A stretch of 33,672 nt of DNA. Origin: an uncultured Clostridia bacterium (GTDB lineage: Bacteria; Bacillota; Clostridia; UBA1381). The first letter of the stretch is position 1. Every line of letters begins with the position of its first letter. Below, piece by piece: positions 17,242-24,306 of the stretch. A model generated the notes under the pieces. It saw only the letters and a program-made list of their open reading frames with translations. It had not been told where the DNA came from and did not search any database. A program made the position numbers and the translations under genes. Location of the stretch: the NCBI GenBank assembly GCA_910578235.1, contig CAJTPP010000006.1:31254-64925 (forward strand). Direction: 5' to 3'.

Positions 17242-17270
17242 TTTCAGTTCCTTATCCAAATCGTGTATCA

Positions 17271-17336
17271 GGCGGGGTGGATTTTGAAGCCGCAAAAACA
17301 TACGGCGTAAAAGTTATATGGGCACTGTCACTGCCG
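17271..17336 (+). pseudogene. dpaA: dpaA (spoVFA) internal fragment
   Basis: The reading GGVDFEAAKTYGVKVIWALS followed by LP matches dipicolinate synthase subunit A just after the NAD-binding region (B. subtilis SpoVFA has PGGTDFKYAEKQGIKALLAPGLP at this place). After the CCG at 17334-17336 the frame gives SKTT and stops, unlike any DpaA. The missing continuation GKIAPVSSGAII is found at 22444 in the same frame relation. On the left the match fails beyond the GG codons: VPYPNRVS replaces the expected DLASxP. So this is a 22-codon coding island between two foreign joints. Confidence 0.85.
17334..17336. other. Left attachment core of the dpaA element
   Basis: CCG codon for the Pro of ALSLP. 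It is flanked by dpaA sequence on the left (GGGCACTGTCACTG) and element sequence on the right (TCAAAGACGACATGATGAC). In the predicted circle this right flank joins TCGTTTACA, making a joint whose outer ends are inverted (TCGT and ACGA). Confidence 0.6.
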
Positions 17337-17360
17337 TCAAAGACGACATGATGACATAAA

Positions 17361-17399
17361 AAAAGATGTCCTGTATAAATATATCACAAAACATCTTTT
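17361..17399 (-). terminator. Terminator of the metal ATPase gene
   Basis: Minus strand: AAAAGATGTTTTGT pairs with ACAGGACATCTTTT (two wobble pairs, loop of eleven), followed by a T-run. It lies just after the ATPase stop and 25 bases inside the element's left end. Confidence 0.7.
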
Positions 17400-17407
17400 A
17401 TAATTTG

Positions 17408-19501
17408 TCACTTCTTTAAAATTCTCATGGCATTCAGCACGGCAATAATCATAACTCCCACATCACCAAACACAGCCGTCCACATTCCCGCAACGCCAAA
17501 CGCACCCAACAAAAGAAACGCACCCTTTATCCCAAGCGCAAAAACAATATTCTGCATAACAATACGCTTTGTATATCGAGCCGTTTTTATCGCGTCACAC
17601 AGCTTCGACACTTCATCTGTCATAAGTACAACATCTGCCGCCTCAATAGCCGCATCAGAGCCCAGTCCGCCCATAGCAATCCCCACATTGGCCCGCGCAA
17701 GCACAGGAGCGTCATTTATCCCATCACCAACAAAAGCGATTTTACCGCTTTTCATATTGTCAAGCTGTTCAAGCTTCTCCACTTTCTGATCTGGCAGCAG
17801 TTCAGCATAATATTCATCTATACCCACTGCTCCGGCCACGCTCGCAGCAATCTGTTCACTGTCACCCGTAAGCATAACCGTTTTCTTTATCCCTATAGAC
17901 TTTAACTCTGCTATTGCTTTTTGACTGTCATCCTTTATCTTATCGGAAATAATTATACAACCGGCATATTTCTTATTTACTCCCACATACACTTTAGTAC
18001 CCGGATCATCACAGCTTTCATATGTGATTTCAAATCTTCTCATCAGCTTTTCATTGCCGACAGCAATCTCCGTGTCACCGTCTGTCACAGCTATTCCATG
18101 ACCTGAAATTTCCTTATAACCGGTCAAACCTGAATTATCAGACTTTTCTCCCGACGCTCTCTCTATAGAGCGCGCAATAGGATGAGTAGACAGGCTCTCT
18201 GCCTTTGAGGCATATTGAAGTATCTCCTTATCGGTAAAACCATTTGCGGCTGCAATTCTAACTACATCAAAAACTCCTTGGGTCAATGTGCCGGTCTTGT
18301 CAAAAACAATTGTATCTACCTTATTCAGAGCCTCCAGATAATTGCCTCCTTTAACAAGCACACCTTTTCTCGACGCCCTGCCAATACCGCCAAAAAATGT
18401 CAGCGGGATGGATATAACCAAAGCGCACGGACATGAAATCACAAGAAATACAAAACCGCGTCTTATCCAGTCGGTCCACTGTTCTCCAAATAACAACGGC
18501 GGAACAACGGCTAATATTACGGCAAGCACTACAACAACAGGCGTATAGTAACGCGCAAATGTAGTGATAAAATTTTCTGCAGGAGCTTTTCTGCTTGCCG
18601 CATTTTCCACAAGATCAATAATTTTTGAAGCGGTAGAATTGTGAAATTCTTTTTTCACTTCTATCATAAGCACACCGCTGCCATTTACACAGCCTGACAA
18701 AACCTCGTCATCTTTCTTCACACTTCTCGGCACAGATTCTCCCGTAAGAGCGCTTGTGTCAATCATCGACACACCGTCTGCCACAATTCCGTCAAGCGGT
18801 ATTTTTTCACCGGGTTTTACAATAATTATCTCACCTATACGCACTTCTTCCGGCGAGACCGTCTGTATATGTCCATTCCTCTGCACATTAGCGCTGTCGG
18901 GACGTATATCCATTAACGCCGAAATAGATCCGCGAGAGCGTTTGACCGCCATATCCTGAAAAAATTCACCTATTTGATAAAAAAGCATTACCGCCACCGC
19001 TTCAGGATACTCTCCTATTGCAAACGCTCCGATCGTTGATACTGTCATGAGAAAATTTTCATCAAAAATCCTTCCCTTTAATATATTTTTTACCGCCCTG
19101 ATAACAACGCTTCCTCCAAGTATAATATAAGCCGCTGCAAGAACCGCAAGTATTATATACTTATGCAAACTTGTAAAATGTGTTAATACAAGTCCCGCTC
19201 CATATACCGCAGCGCCTATGCTAAGCTGAATGACTTCACGCTTTGCGCTGCTGACCTCATTGCTCGTTTTCACCCGCGTTTCATACGCCGAAACTTCCAC
19301 GTCAGGCTCATGAGTATGCACTATTTTCTCTACCGCGGCAAATATATCTCCAGAATAATTGCCGTCTGTTTCTATAGTAAGCGTCTGATTAATAAGATTT
19401 ACAGCAGCCGCTGCAACTCCGTCCAGACTTCCCGCCGCCTTCTCTATTTTCGCACCGCAATGCGGACAATCAAGCCCTTTTAATTTGAAAATCTTTTTCA
19501 T
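17408..19501 (-). CDS. cadA: P1B-type heavy-metal ATPase (Zn/Cd/Pb exporter-like)
   Basis: Start ATG 19501 (GGGGGGATATT upstream) gives 697 aa, normal for CadA/ZntA. The N-terminal HMA domain has the metal-binding pair GLDCPHCG; five to six helices precede the actuator domain (TGES in DTSALTGESVPRS). The ion-binding helix has SCPCALVISIPL, the CPC motif of the P1B-2 (Zn/Cd/Pb) group. The phosphorylation site is FDKTGTLTQG, then SEHP-type loop LSTHPIA, nucleotide-binding GHGIAV and hinge GDGINDAPVLARANVGIAMG. It pumps divalent soft metals out of the cytoplasm at ATP cost. It is the main cargo of the dpaA element and is preceded by an ArsR/SmtB-type palindrome, but no repressor gene is in the element. 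Confidence 0.92.
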   Translation of the reverse strand: MKKIFKLKGLDCPHCGAKIEKAAGSLDGVAAAAVNLINQTLTIETDGNYSGDIFAAVEKIVHTHEPDVEVSAYETRVKTSNEVSSAKREVIQLSIGAAVYGAGLVLTHFTSLHKYIILAVLAAAYIILGGSVVIRAVKNILKGRIFDENFLMTVSTIGAFAIGEYPEAVAVMLFYQIGEFFQDMAVKRSRGSISALMDIRPDSANVQRNGHIQTVSPEEVRIGEIIIVKPGEKIPLDGIVADGVSMIDTSALTGESVPRSVKKDDEVLSGCVNGSGVLMIEVKKEFHNSTASKIIDLVENAASRKAPAENFITTFARYYTPVVVVLAVILAVVPPLLFGEQWTDWIRRGFVFLVISCPCALVISIPLTFFGGIGRASRKGVLVKGGNYLEALNKVDTIVFDKTGTLTQGVFDVVRIAAANGFTDKEILQYASKAESLSTHPIARSIERASGEKSDNSGLTGYKEISGHGIAVTDGDTEIAVGNEKLMRRFEITYESCDDPGTKVYVGVNKKYAGCIIISDKIKDDSQKAIAELKSIGIKKTVMLTGDSEQIAASVAGAVGIDEYYAELLPDQKVEKLEQLDNMKSGKIAFVGDGINDAPVLARANVGIAMGGLGSDAAIEAADVVLMTDEVSKLCDAIKTARYTKRIVMQNIVFALGIKGAFLLLGAFGVAGMWTAVFGDVGVMIIAVLNAMRILKK

Positions 19502-19537
19502 AATATCCCCCCCGCCATTCTGCATGATATTTATAAT

Positions 19538-19551
19538 TGAACATATGTTCA
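19538..19551. promoter_or_regulatory. ArsR/SmtB-like operator palindrome
   Basis: TGAACATATGTTCA is a perfect 14-bp palindrome 10-23 bases downstream of the ATPase -10 box, over the expected transcription start. TGAA...TTCA dyads are the known binding core of CadC/SmtB-type metal repressors. This predicts metal-induced expression by a repressor encoded elsewhere. Confidence 0.6.
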
Positions 19552-19560
19552 TTTGTTAAT

Positions 19561-19589
19561 ATTATATCATCTCTTTATATATATGTCAA
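19561..19589 (-). promoter_or_regulatory. Sigma-A promoter of the metal ATPase gene
   Basis: Minus strand: perfect TTGACA (19584-19589), 17-base spacer, perfect TATAAT (19561-19566), followed at once by the TGAA...TTCA palindrome. Confidence 0.8.
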
Positions 19590-19670
19590 TAATATTTTAA
19601 ATGTTTTTATATATTTTATTTATTTTTAAATATTTTTCTTAATTTAATGCTGAAAATTTATCTTCGCATA

Positions 19671-19699
19671 TTGATTTTTACGCATAAATCTGTTAAAAT
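19671..19699 (+). promoter_or_regulatory. Sigma-A promoter of the aldolase-like gene
   Basis: TTGATT (19671-19676), 17-base spacer, TAAAAT (19694-19699), 57 bases before the ATG and back to back with the ATPase promoter. Confidence 0.6.
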
Positions 19700-19755
19700 G
19701 AATATGTTTTTTGTACGTTACAAAAAATAATGTAGTATGGTAGGAGGAAAAAATA

Positions 19756-20736
19756 ATGGCACCACAACAAGGAACATTATTGTCTTACAGACCCGATATT
19801 CAGGTCTTGGACGCAACAATCAGAGACGGAGGACTTGTAAACAGTTTTTATTTCACCGATGAGTTTGTAAAAAAGCTCTATCGCGCGAACATAAAAGCGG
19901 GAGTGGATTACATGGAATTTGGCTACAAGGCTTCAAAGGAAATTTTTGACGCAAACAAATTCGGCAAATGGAAGTTCTGCGACGAGGAAGCAATACGAAG
20001 CATAGTCGGCGATAACAACACAGATTTAAAAATATCCGTCATGGCAGACGTCGGCCGGACAGATCTTGAAAATGACATTCTTAACAAGACTGACAGCGTA
20101 ATTGATCTTGTGCGTGTGGCAACGTACATCAACACTATTCCGGCCGCAATTGATATGGCGGAATACTGTAAGGCAAAGGGTTATGAGACAAGCATCAATA
20201 TCATGGCTGTTTCAACATCAAATGACAAAGATATAAAACAAGCTCTTGAACTTATCGGTCAGAGCGGAGTTGACATGATTTATATCGTTGACAGCTACGG
20301 ATCAATGTATCCCGAACAAATCCGCGAACTTGCGGAGATGTATACCGAGGTGGGAGTAAAATACAACAAAAAAATCGGTATGCACGCTCATAATAATCAG
20401 CAGATGGCTTTTGCCAACACAATAGAAGCAACCGCGAGAGGCGTGAGCATGCTCGACGCTACAATGAGCGGTATGGGCAGAGGCGCCGGCAACTGCGCTA
20501 TGGAAGCTCTCATTGGTTTTTTGAAAAATCCACGATACAAGCTTGATCCTGTACTTAGATTTATTCAGGATGAAATGCTGAAATTAAAAAATGAAGGACT
20601 TGTATGGGGATATGATATTCCATACCTTCTGACAGGTATGCTTAATCTTCACCCCCGCTCCGCGATTGACTGTATACAAAAAGGGAATACTGATTACTCA
20701 GAATTCTTTCAAGAGCTTTGGGACAAAGAATGTTAA
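19756..20736 (+). CDS. DRE-TIM metallolyase / 4-hydroxy-2-oxovalerate aldolase-like protein
   Basis: AGGAGG sits eight bases before ATG 19756. The 326-aa protein is a TIM barrel of the HMGL-like family: LDATIRDGG (about 19-27) carries the metal-binding Asp and catalytic Arg, GVDYMEFGY is the second strand, VDSYGSMYP the Ser/Tyr region, and MHAHNNQQMAFANTIEA (about 213-229) holds the HxH metal ligands. GRGAGNCAMEALI matches the glycine loop near the substrate carboxylate. Relatives cleave or condense 2-oxo acids with a divalent metal. No acylating aldehyde dehydrogenase partner (MhpF type) is nearby and the C-terminus is shorter than in MhpE, so the substrate is unknown. It ends in the same hairpin as recombinase 2. 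Confidence 0.8.
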   Translation: MAPQQGTLLSYRPDIQVLDATIRDGGLVNSFYFTDEFVKKLYRANIKAGVDYMEFGYKASKEIFDANKFGKWKFCDEEAIRSIVGDNNTDLKISVMADVGRTDLENDILNKTDSVIDLVRVATYINTIPAAIDMAEYCKAKGYETSINIMAVSTSNDKDIKQALELIGQSGVDMIYIVDSYGSMYPEQIRELAEMYTEVGVKYNKKIGMHAHNNQQMAFANTIEATARGVSMLDATMSGMGRGAGNCAMEALIGFLKNPRYKLDPVLRFIQDEMLKLKNEGLVWGYDIPYLLTGMLNLHPRSAIDCIQKGNTDYSEFFQELWDKEC

Positions 20737-20772
20737 ACTGAAAAGAACCGCTGTTGCGGTTCTTTTCAGTTT
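20735..20772. terminator. Shared bidirectional terminator, aldolase / recombinase 2
   Basis: AAACTGAAAAGAACCGC (20735-20751) and GCGGTTCTTTTCAGTTT (20756-20772) form a perfect 17-bp stem with loop TGTT. The arms contain the stop codons of both converging genes. Confidence 0.9.
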
Positions 20773-22226
20773 AAATATATATCCACATCATTTCCGTCAA
20801 TATGTATAATATCTATTATTACTGATACTATTCTTTTTTTTATCTCCACACCGCTTTCATCAAATAAACGTATCATTTTTTGTCCATCAAAGCTTTCTCC
20901 ATCCCTGTCCAATACTGTTTCCAATTCATCCTCTGCCGCCGTTTTTTCATAATCCAGCGCCTTCAGTTCCTCATTAATATACTCCATACTAACTTCGTCC
21001 AATTCTTCAGCAAGTCGTACCAGTCTTTTAATTTTTGCCTCCGCCTCGGATATTCTAATTTTAAGACTGTTAATTTCTATTCCTGCCTCCTCTGATATTT
21101 TTATACCGTCCAGCAAGTTAATTTGATCCTTTATAATATTCTCCGCAATAGCTTCAAGCATATCACATCTCATCATTTTCCTTGACGCCTTACACACACC
21201 ATTTCTTTTACCTCTGCAGTAGAAATACCTCTGACCGCCCGAATAACTTTTTACATAGCTTGAATATCCGCAGCAACAGCACTTTACAAGTCCCTGAAGC
21301 CATGACAAAGAACCTGTTCCACCATTACTGTGCTTTTGTCTGACATTAATTTTTCTCTGTACATTGAGCCATAAATCAGGTGAAATTATACCCTCATGCT
21401 CCCCAAGCGTTATGTATCCAAAAGGCTTGTTTTTTGTGCTGCCGTATATATAACAACCATTTTCCCCGGTGTAATCACTTATAGGATTATTAATATGCGC
21501 GCCCACGTTATTAAGATATTCGTACACTTCCACGTCAGCGCGCACATAAACAGGACTGCGCAGAATACGCGACACACTGCTCTGACTCCATCGTCCGTTT
21601 CTTCGCGTGCATATACCTCTTTCATTCAGCTCGCGCGCAATCAAATTCATTGATTTGCCGGCAATACCATAAGCGGTATATATTTCGCGTATAATGACTG
21701 ACTCACTCTCATTCTTTTTATAACAATAAGTTTTCTTTCCATTCTTTAAGCACTCGGTTTTTGTATATCCAAAAGGGGCGTATCCTCCGAGATAAAAGCC
21801 TTTTTCACCTCTACTGTAATAATTATCTGTTACTCTCTGCTGTATCGTCTCACGCTCAAGCTGTGCAAATACCATAATAATATTCAGCATTGCCTTCCCC
21901 ATCGGCGTTGAAGTGTCAAATCGTTCTGTATGTGAAACAAATTCCACACTGTATTTATCAAACAACTCCATAATCTTTCCGAAATCAAGAATTGCACGGC
22001 TTATACGGTCAATTTTGTATACATATACACCTGACACCTCTCCGGATTTTATATCCTCAATAAGACACTTAAACTGAGGACGATTTGTATTTTTACCTGA
22101 AAAGCCCTTATCCGCATAAATACGGTACGGCTGATCTCCTATATCCCGCGCGCATATATCTATCTGACTTTCAATGGAAATACTATCACGTTTATCCGCA
22201 GATTGTCTCGCATATACGGCGTTCAT
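20766..22226 (-). CDS. Large serine recombinase 2 (SpoIVCA-like size), dpaA element
   Basis: From ATG 22226 (overlapping the upstream ORF's stop as ATGA; an in-frame GTG at 22238 is possible) it is 486 aa, close to the sigK-element recombinase SpoIVCA. The resolvase domain has the catalytic Ser in VYARQSADKRDSISIESQ and IDRISRAILDF; the Recombinase domain has GGYAPFGYTK and SRILRSPVYVRADV; the zinc ribbon is LVKCCCCGYSSYV ... YFYCRGKRNGVCKA; a coiled coil (about 385-455) follows. It is the only recombinase in the 5.1-kb element, adjacent to its right att site, so it is the obvious catalyst for integration and excision. Whether it is expressed during sporulation cannot be read here: no clear sigma-E or sigma-K promoter was found. 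Confidence 0.94.
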   Translation of the reverse strand: MNAVYARQSADKRDSISIESQIDICARDIGDQPYRIYADKGFSGKNTNRPQFKCLIEDIKSGEVSGVYVYKIDRISRAILDFGKIMELFDKYSVEFVSHTERFDTSTPMGKAMLNIIMVFAQLERETIQQRVTDNYYSRGEKGFYLGGYAPFGYTKTECLKNGKKTYCYKKNESESVIIREIYTAYGIAGKSMNLIARELNERGICTRRNGRWSQSSVSRILRSPVYVRADVEVYEYLNNVGAHINNPISDYTGENGCYIYGSTKNKPFGYITLGEHEGIISPDLWLNVQRKINVRQKHSNGGTGSLSWLQGLVKCCCCGYSSYVKSYSGGQRYFYCRGKRNGVCKASRKMMRCDMLEAIAENIIKDQINLLDGIKISEEAGIEINSLKIRISEAEAKIKRLVRLAEELDEVSMEYINEELKALDYEKTAAEDELETVLDRDGESFDGQKMIRLFDESGVEIKKRIVSVIIDIIHIDGNDVDIYLN

Positions 22227-22363
22227 CTCTTTTTGCACTCCATATAAACTCTTTCAAGCTGTTTTACAGCTCTCTCTTTAATACCGTATCTTTCAGTCTC
22301 AAAAATGCGCACATTAATTTCTCCTTGTTTTATCTTCTGTTTTAATCTGTATTTTTCTTTCAT
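22223..22363 (-). CDS. 46-aa basic ORF coupled to serine recombinase 2
   Basis: AGGTGATG precedes ATG 22363. The peptide MKEKYRLKQKIKQGEINVRI continues FETERYGIKERAVKQLERVYMECKKR and is rich in Lys/Arg and predicted helical. Its TGA overlaps the recombinase ATG (ATGA), giving coupled translation. It lies between recombinase and right att site, the place where recombination directionality factors or recombinase partners often lie. The family is not recognised. Confidence 0.7.
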   Translation of the reverse strand: MKEKYRLKQKIKQGEINVRIFETERYGIKERAVKQLERVYMECKKR

Positions 22364-22440
22364 TATTTCATCACCTGAAACAGTATATTGATCATTAAAC
22401 ACGTCCTATTACTTTTTTGTGCCAATTTGTTTCGTTTACA

Positions 22441-22443
22441 CCG
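22441..22443. other. Right attachment core of the dpaA element
   Basis: CCG codon preceded by element DNA (TTTGTTTCGTTTACA) and followed by dpaA codons GGA AAA ATC GCT CCC. It is the partner of the CCG at 17334. Confidence 0.6.
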
Positions 22444-22521
22444 GGAAAAATCGCTCCCGTAAGCTCAGGCGCAATAATTAAAGATACTATTATGAATATT
22501 ATAAAGGAATTGGGGGTGTAA
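22441..22521 (+). pseudogene. dpaA: dpaA (spoVFA) 3'-terminal fragment
   Basis: From CCG 22441 the frame reads PGKIAPVSSGAIIKDTIMNI then IKELGV and stops at TAA 22519-22521. This is the C-terminal end of DpaA (compare PGIVAPKTAGQILANVLSKLL in B. subtilis SpoVFA). Upstream of the CCG the frame (CQFVSFT) is unrelated element DNA. The stop is three bases before the dpaB start, the usual dpaA-dpaB spacing. Joined to 17271-17336 it restores the last 47 codons of the gene without any base gained or lost. Confidence 0.88.
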
Positions 22522-22524
22522 AAT

Positions 22525-23106
22525 TTGGAATGGGAAAATAAAACTATTGGTTTCGCAATGTGCGGCTCCTTCTGCACATTTAAAAATGCCCTCGGCGTTT
22601 TAAATGAACTTACCCAGACAGGAGCAAATATTATCCCGATCATGAGTGAAATGTCTTACAATACAGATACGCGTTTTGGCAAAGCGACGGATTTTCATGA
22701 CAGAATTCAGTTAATGACCGGCAACGACATAATTCATACTATAAAAGACGCCGAGCCTATAGGCCCTAAGGGTATGCTCGACATGCTTGTAGTACTTCCC
22801 TGCACAGGCAATTCACTTGCAAAAATTGCCAACGGCATTGCGGATACCTCTGTTACAATGTCGGTAAAAGCGCATCTGCGTAATCAACGGCCTGTTTTGC
22901 TTGCCGTTTCCACCAATGACGGCCTTGGTACTGCCGCCAAAAATATCGGCACTCTTTTAAACTGCAAGAATTTATATTTTCTGCCTTTTTCTCAGGATGA
23001 TTACATAAATAAGCCCTGCTCTCTTGTAGCAGACTTTGAACAGCTTCCGGCGGCAATACTTGCCGCTTTTGAAGGCAAACAATTACAGCCTGTTTTGGGC
23101 TTTTAA
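22525..23106 (+). CDS. dpaB: Dipicolinate synthase subunit B
   Basis: The 193-aa flavoprotein-like subunit of dipicolinate synthase: GFAMCGSFCTFKNALGVLNE with the flavin-phosphate loop, ADIVP-like IIPIMSE, MLVVLPCTGNSLAKIANGIADTSVTMSVKAHLRN and VSTNDGLGTAAKNIG. With DpaA it oxidises dihydrodipicolinate to dipicolinic acid in the mother cell late in sporulation. The start is a TTG (22525) with GGGGGTG seven bases upstream; the first in-frame ATG would remove the nucleotide loop. It should be translated from the dpaA message, so the break in dpaA also separates dpaB from its normal promoter. Confidence 0.95.
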   Translation: MEWENKTIGFAMCGSFCTFKNALGVLNELTQTGANIIPIMSEMSYNTDTRFGKATDFHDRIQLMTGNDIIHTIKDAEPIGPKGMLDMLVVLPCTGNSLAKIANGIADTSVTMSVKAHLRNQRPVLLAVSTNDGLGTAAKNIGTLLNCKNLYFLPFSQDDYINKPCSLVADFEQLPAAILAAFEGKQLQPVLGF

Positions 23107-23125
23107 TATAAATTCCGTAAGATAA

Positions 23126-23155
23126 AAAACAGACAGCATTTTCGCTGTCTGTTTT
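23126..23155. terminator. Bidirectional terminator between dpaB and rpiB
   Basis: AAAACAGACAGC (23126-23137) and GCTGTCTGTTTT (23144-23155), a 12-bp perfect stem with six-base loop and T/A flanks on both sides; genes converge here. Confidence 0.88.
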
Positions 23156-23161
23156 AATGTG

Positions 23162-23599
23162 CTATATTTCTTCAAGCGCATGAATTTTACTTATTCGTTC
23201 AAGATGCCTGCCTCCCTGAAACTTCGCTTCAAGGTATGTATCAATAATCATATTAGCTTTTTCACGCCCGGTAACACGTCCTCCGAGACATACTATATTA
23301 GCGTTATTATGTTCCTTAGCCATTTTAGCGCTAAATACGTCAGAACACAAAGCTGCTCTAACCCCTTTAAATTTATTCGCCGCTATTGATATTCCTATCC
23401 CCGTTCCGCAAATAAGAATACCGCATTCATATCCTCCGCCGAGTATCGCCTCGCATACAGGCTTTGCACAGTCGGGATAATCGACACTGTCCTCATTATA
23501 CACACCAAAATCCCGCACTTCTATTCCTTTTTCTTCAAGATGCTTAATTATATGTCCCTTTAATTCAAAACCACCGTGATCGCTTCCTATTGCTATCAT
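23162..23599 (-). CDS. rpiB: Ribose-5-phosphate isomerase B
   Basis: The 145-aa LacA/RpiB-family protein has IAIGSDHGGFELK at the N-terminus (Asp and His of the active site), CGILICGTGIGISIAANKFKGVRAALC (catalytic Cys and anion hole) and HNNANIVCLGGR. It interconverts ribose 5-phosphate and ribulose 5-phosphate in the cytoplasm. Its start overlaps the tsaB stop by four bases, so it is the last gene of the fhs-tsaE-tsaB-rpiB run. Confidence 0.95.
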   Translation of the reverse strand: MIAIGSDHGGFELKGHIIKHLEEKGIEVRDFGVYNEDSVDYPDCAKPVCEAILGGGYECGILICGTGIGISIAANKFKGVRAALCSDVFSAKMAKEHNNANIVCLGGRVTGREKANMIIDTYLEAKFQGGRHLERISKIHALEEI

Positions 23600-24306
23600 T
23601 TATCATGTTCTCCTTTTTGCTTTTCTTCCAGTTCTCTCTCCGCCTGAGATTTCTTTATATAATACGGCTTCATTTCAAGATATGACTGCGTATCTCCCCG
23701 TTTTGCCTTGTCTATTGCCCGTGCCGCTACGGATGACGCTCTTGAATTCAACACCGCGCCATGAGGAAAAACAGCATGTTCACCCAGCTTTTCCTTAATA
23801 TATTCCTTATGCGCAGATACGCCGTCCCCTACAAAAATCGTGTCAAGAAACTCCCCGCAGCTTTCAATACATTCTTCGATTGTTATTCCCTCCGGCTCTC
23901 CGATTTCCTTAAATCCATCATCCCAAATATAGCTCGCGGTAAAAACATTATTCCTCCGGGCATCCATAATCGGCACGATTATATGCTCCGCATTCGGCAC
24001 GTTATACGCAAGCGCTTCAAGCGTACCAACACTTACCACTCTTTTATCCGCCGCGTGAGCAAGCGCCTTAATTGTGGCAACACCTATTCTCAGTCCTGTA
24101 AACGAACCCGGTCCGACTGCCGCGGCAAATATATCCATATCGTTAACTGTAAGCTCCAAATCCGATAGAAGCTGTTCTATCATTGGCATTATTTTTTGAG
24201 AATGAGTTTTTTTATGATTTAAAATATATTCTCCGAGAAGCAGATCGTCTTCCATTACGGCAACTGTCGCAACATTCGATGACGTATCTATCGCAAGAAC
24301 TCTCAT
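23596..24306 (-). CDS. tsaB: tRNA t6A synthesis protein TsaB
   Basis: 236 aa with the ASKHA-type opening LAIDTSSNVATVAV, HKKTHSQKIMPMIEQLL and the signature GPGSFTGLRIGVATIKALAHA. TsaB is an inactive paralogue of TsaD and scaffolds the TsaB-TsaD-TsaE complex that transfers threonylcarbamoyl to A37 of ANN-decoding tRNAs. The charged C-terminal tail (ERELEEKQKGEHDK) is slightly longer than usual. It overlaps tsaE by one base and rpiB by four. Confidence 0.94.
   Translation of the reverse strand: MRVLAIDTSSNVATVAVMEDDLLLGEYILNHKKTHSQKIMPMIEQLLSDLELTVNDMDIFAAAVGPGSFTGLRIGVATIKALAHAADKRVVSVGTLEALAYNVPNAEHIIVPIMDARRNNVFTASYIWDDGFKEIGEPEGITIEECIESCGEFLDTIFVGDGVSAHKEYIKEKLGEHAVFPHGAVLNSRASSVAARAIDKAKRGDTQSYLEMKPYYIKKSQAERELEEKQKGEHDK

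Larger units (their letters stand above)
1..17270. mobile_element. Possible first integrated element ending in dpaA
   Basis: The dpaA internal fragment begins abruptly at about 17271, in the middle of the conserved (S)xPGGxDF segment, and everything to its left is unrelated accessory DNA with recombinase 1 near that edge. This is what the right end of an integrated element looks like. The left end and the dpaA 5' part are not in the window, so size and even identity as one element are unproven. The block holds restriction-modification, Fic, a kinase/HTH pair, decayed cassettes and surface-protein genes. Confidence 0.4.
17334..22440. mobile_element. 5107-bp recombinase element inside dpaA
   Basis: The boundaries are set by the dpaA break: CCG at 17334-17336 on the left and CCG at 22441-22443 on the right. 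Excision between these copies leaves one CCG and fuses ...WALSLP to GKIAP... in frame. Contents: P1B metal ATPase (leftward), DRE-TIM aldolase-like gene (rightward), large serine recombinase (leftward) and a coupled 46-aa ORF whose start is about 80 bases from the right end. A recombinase adjacent to one att site is the usual layout of skin-type sporulation elements and serine-integrase islands. No phage structural or conjugation genes are present. Confidence 0.8.

Noticed and set aside
22364..22440. Mother-cell sigma promoter before recombinase 2
   Set aside because: Only a weak TATACT-like box was found; nothing fits sigma-E or sigma-K consensus well enough to call.
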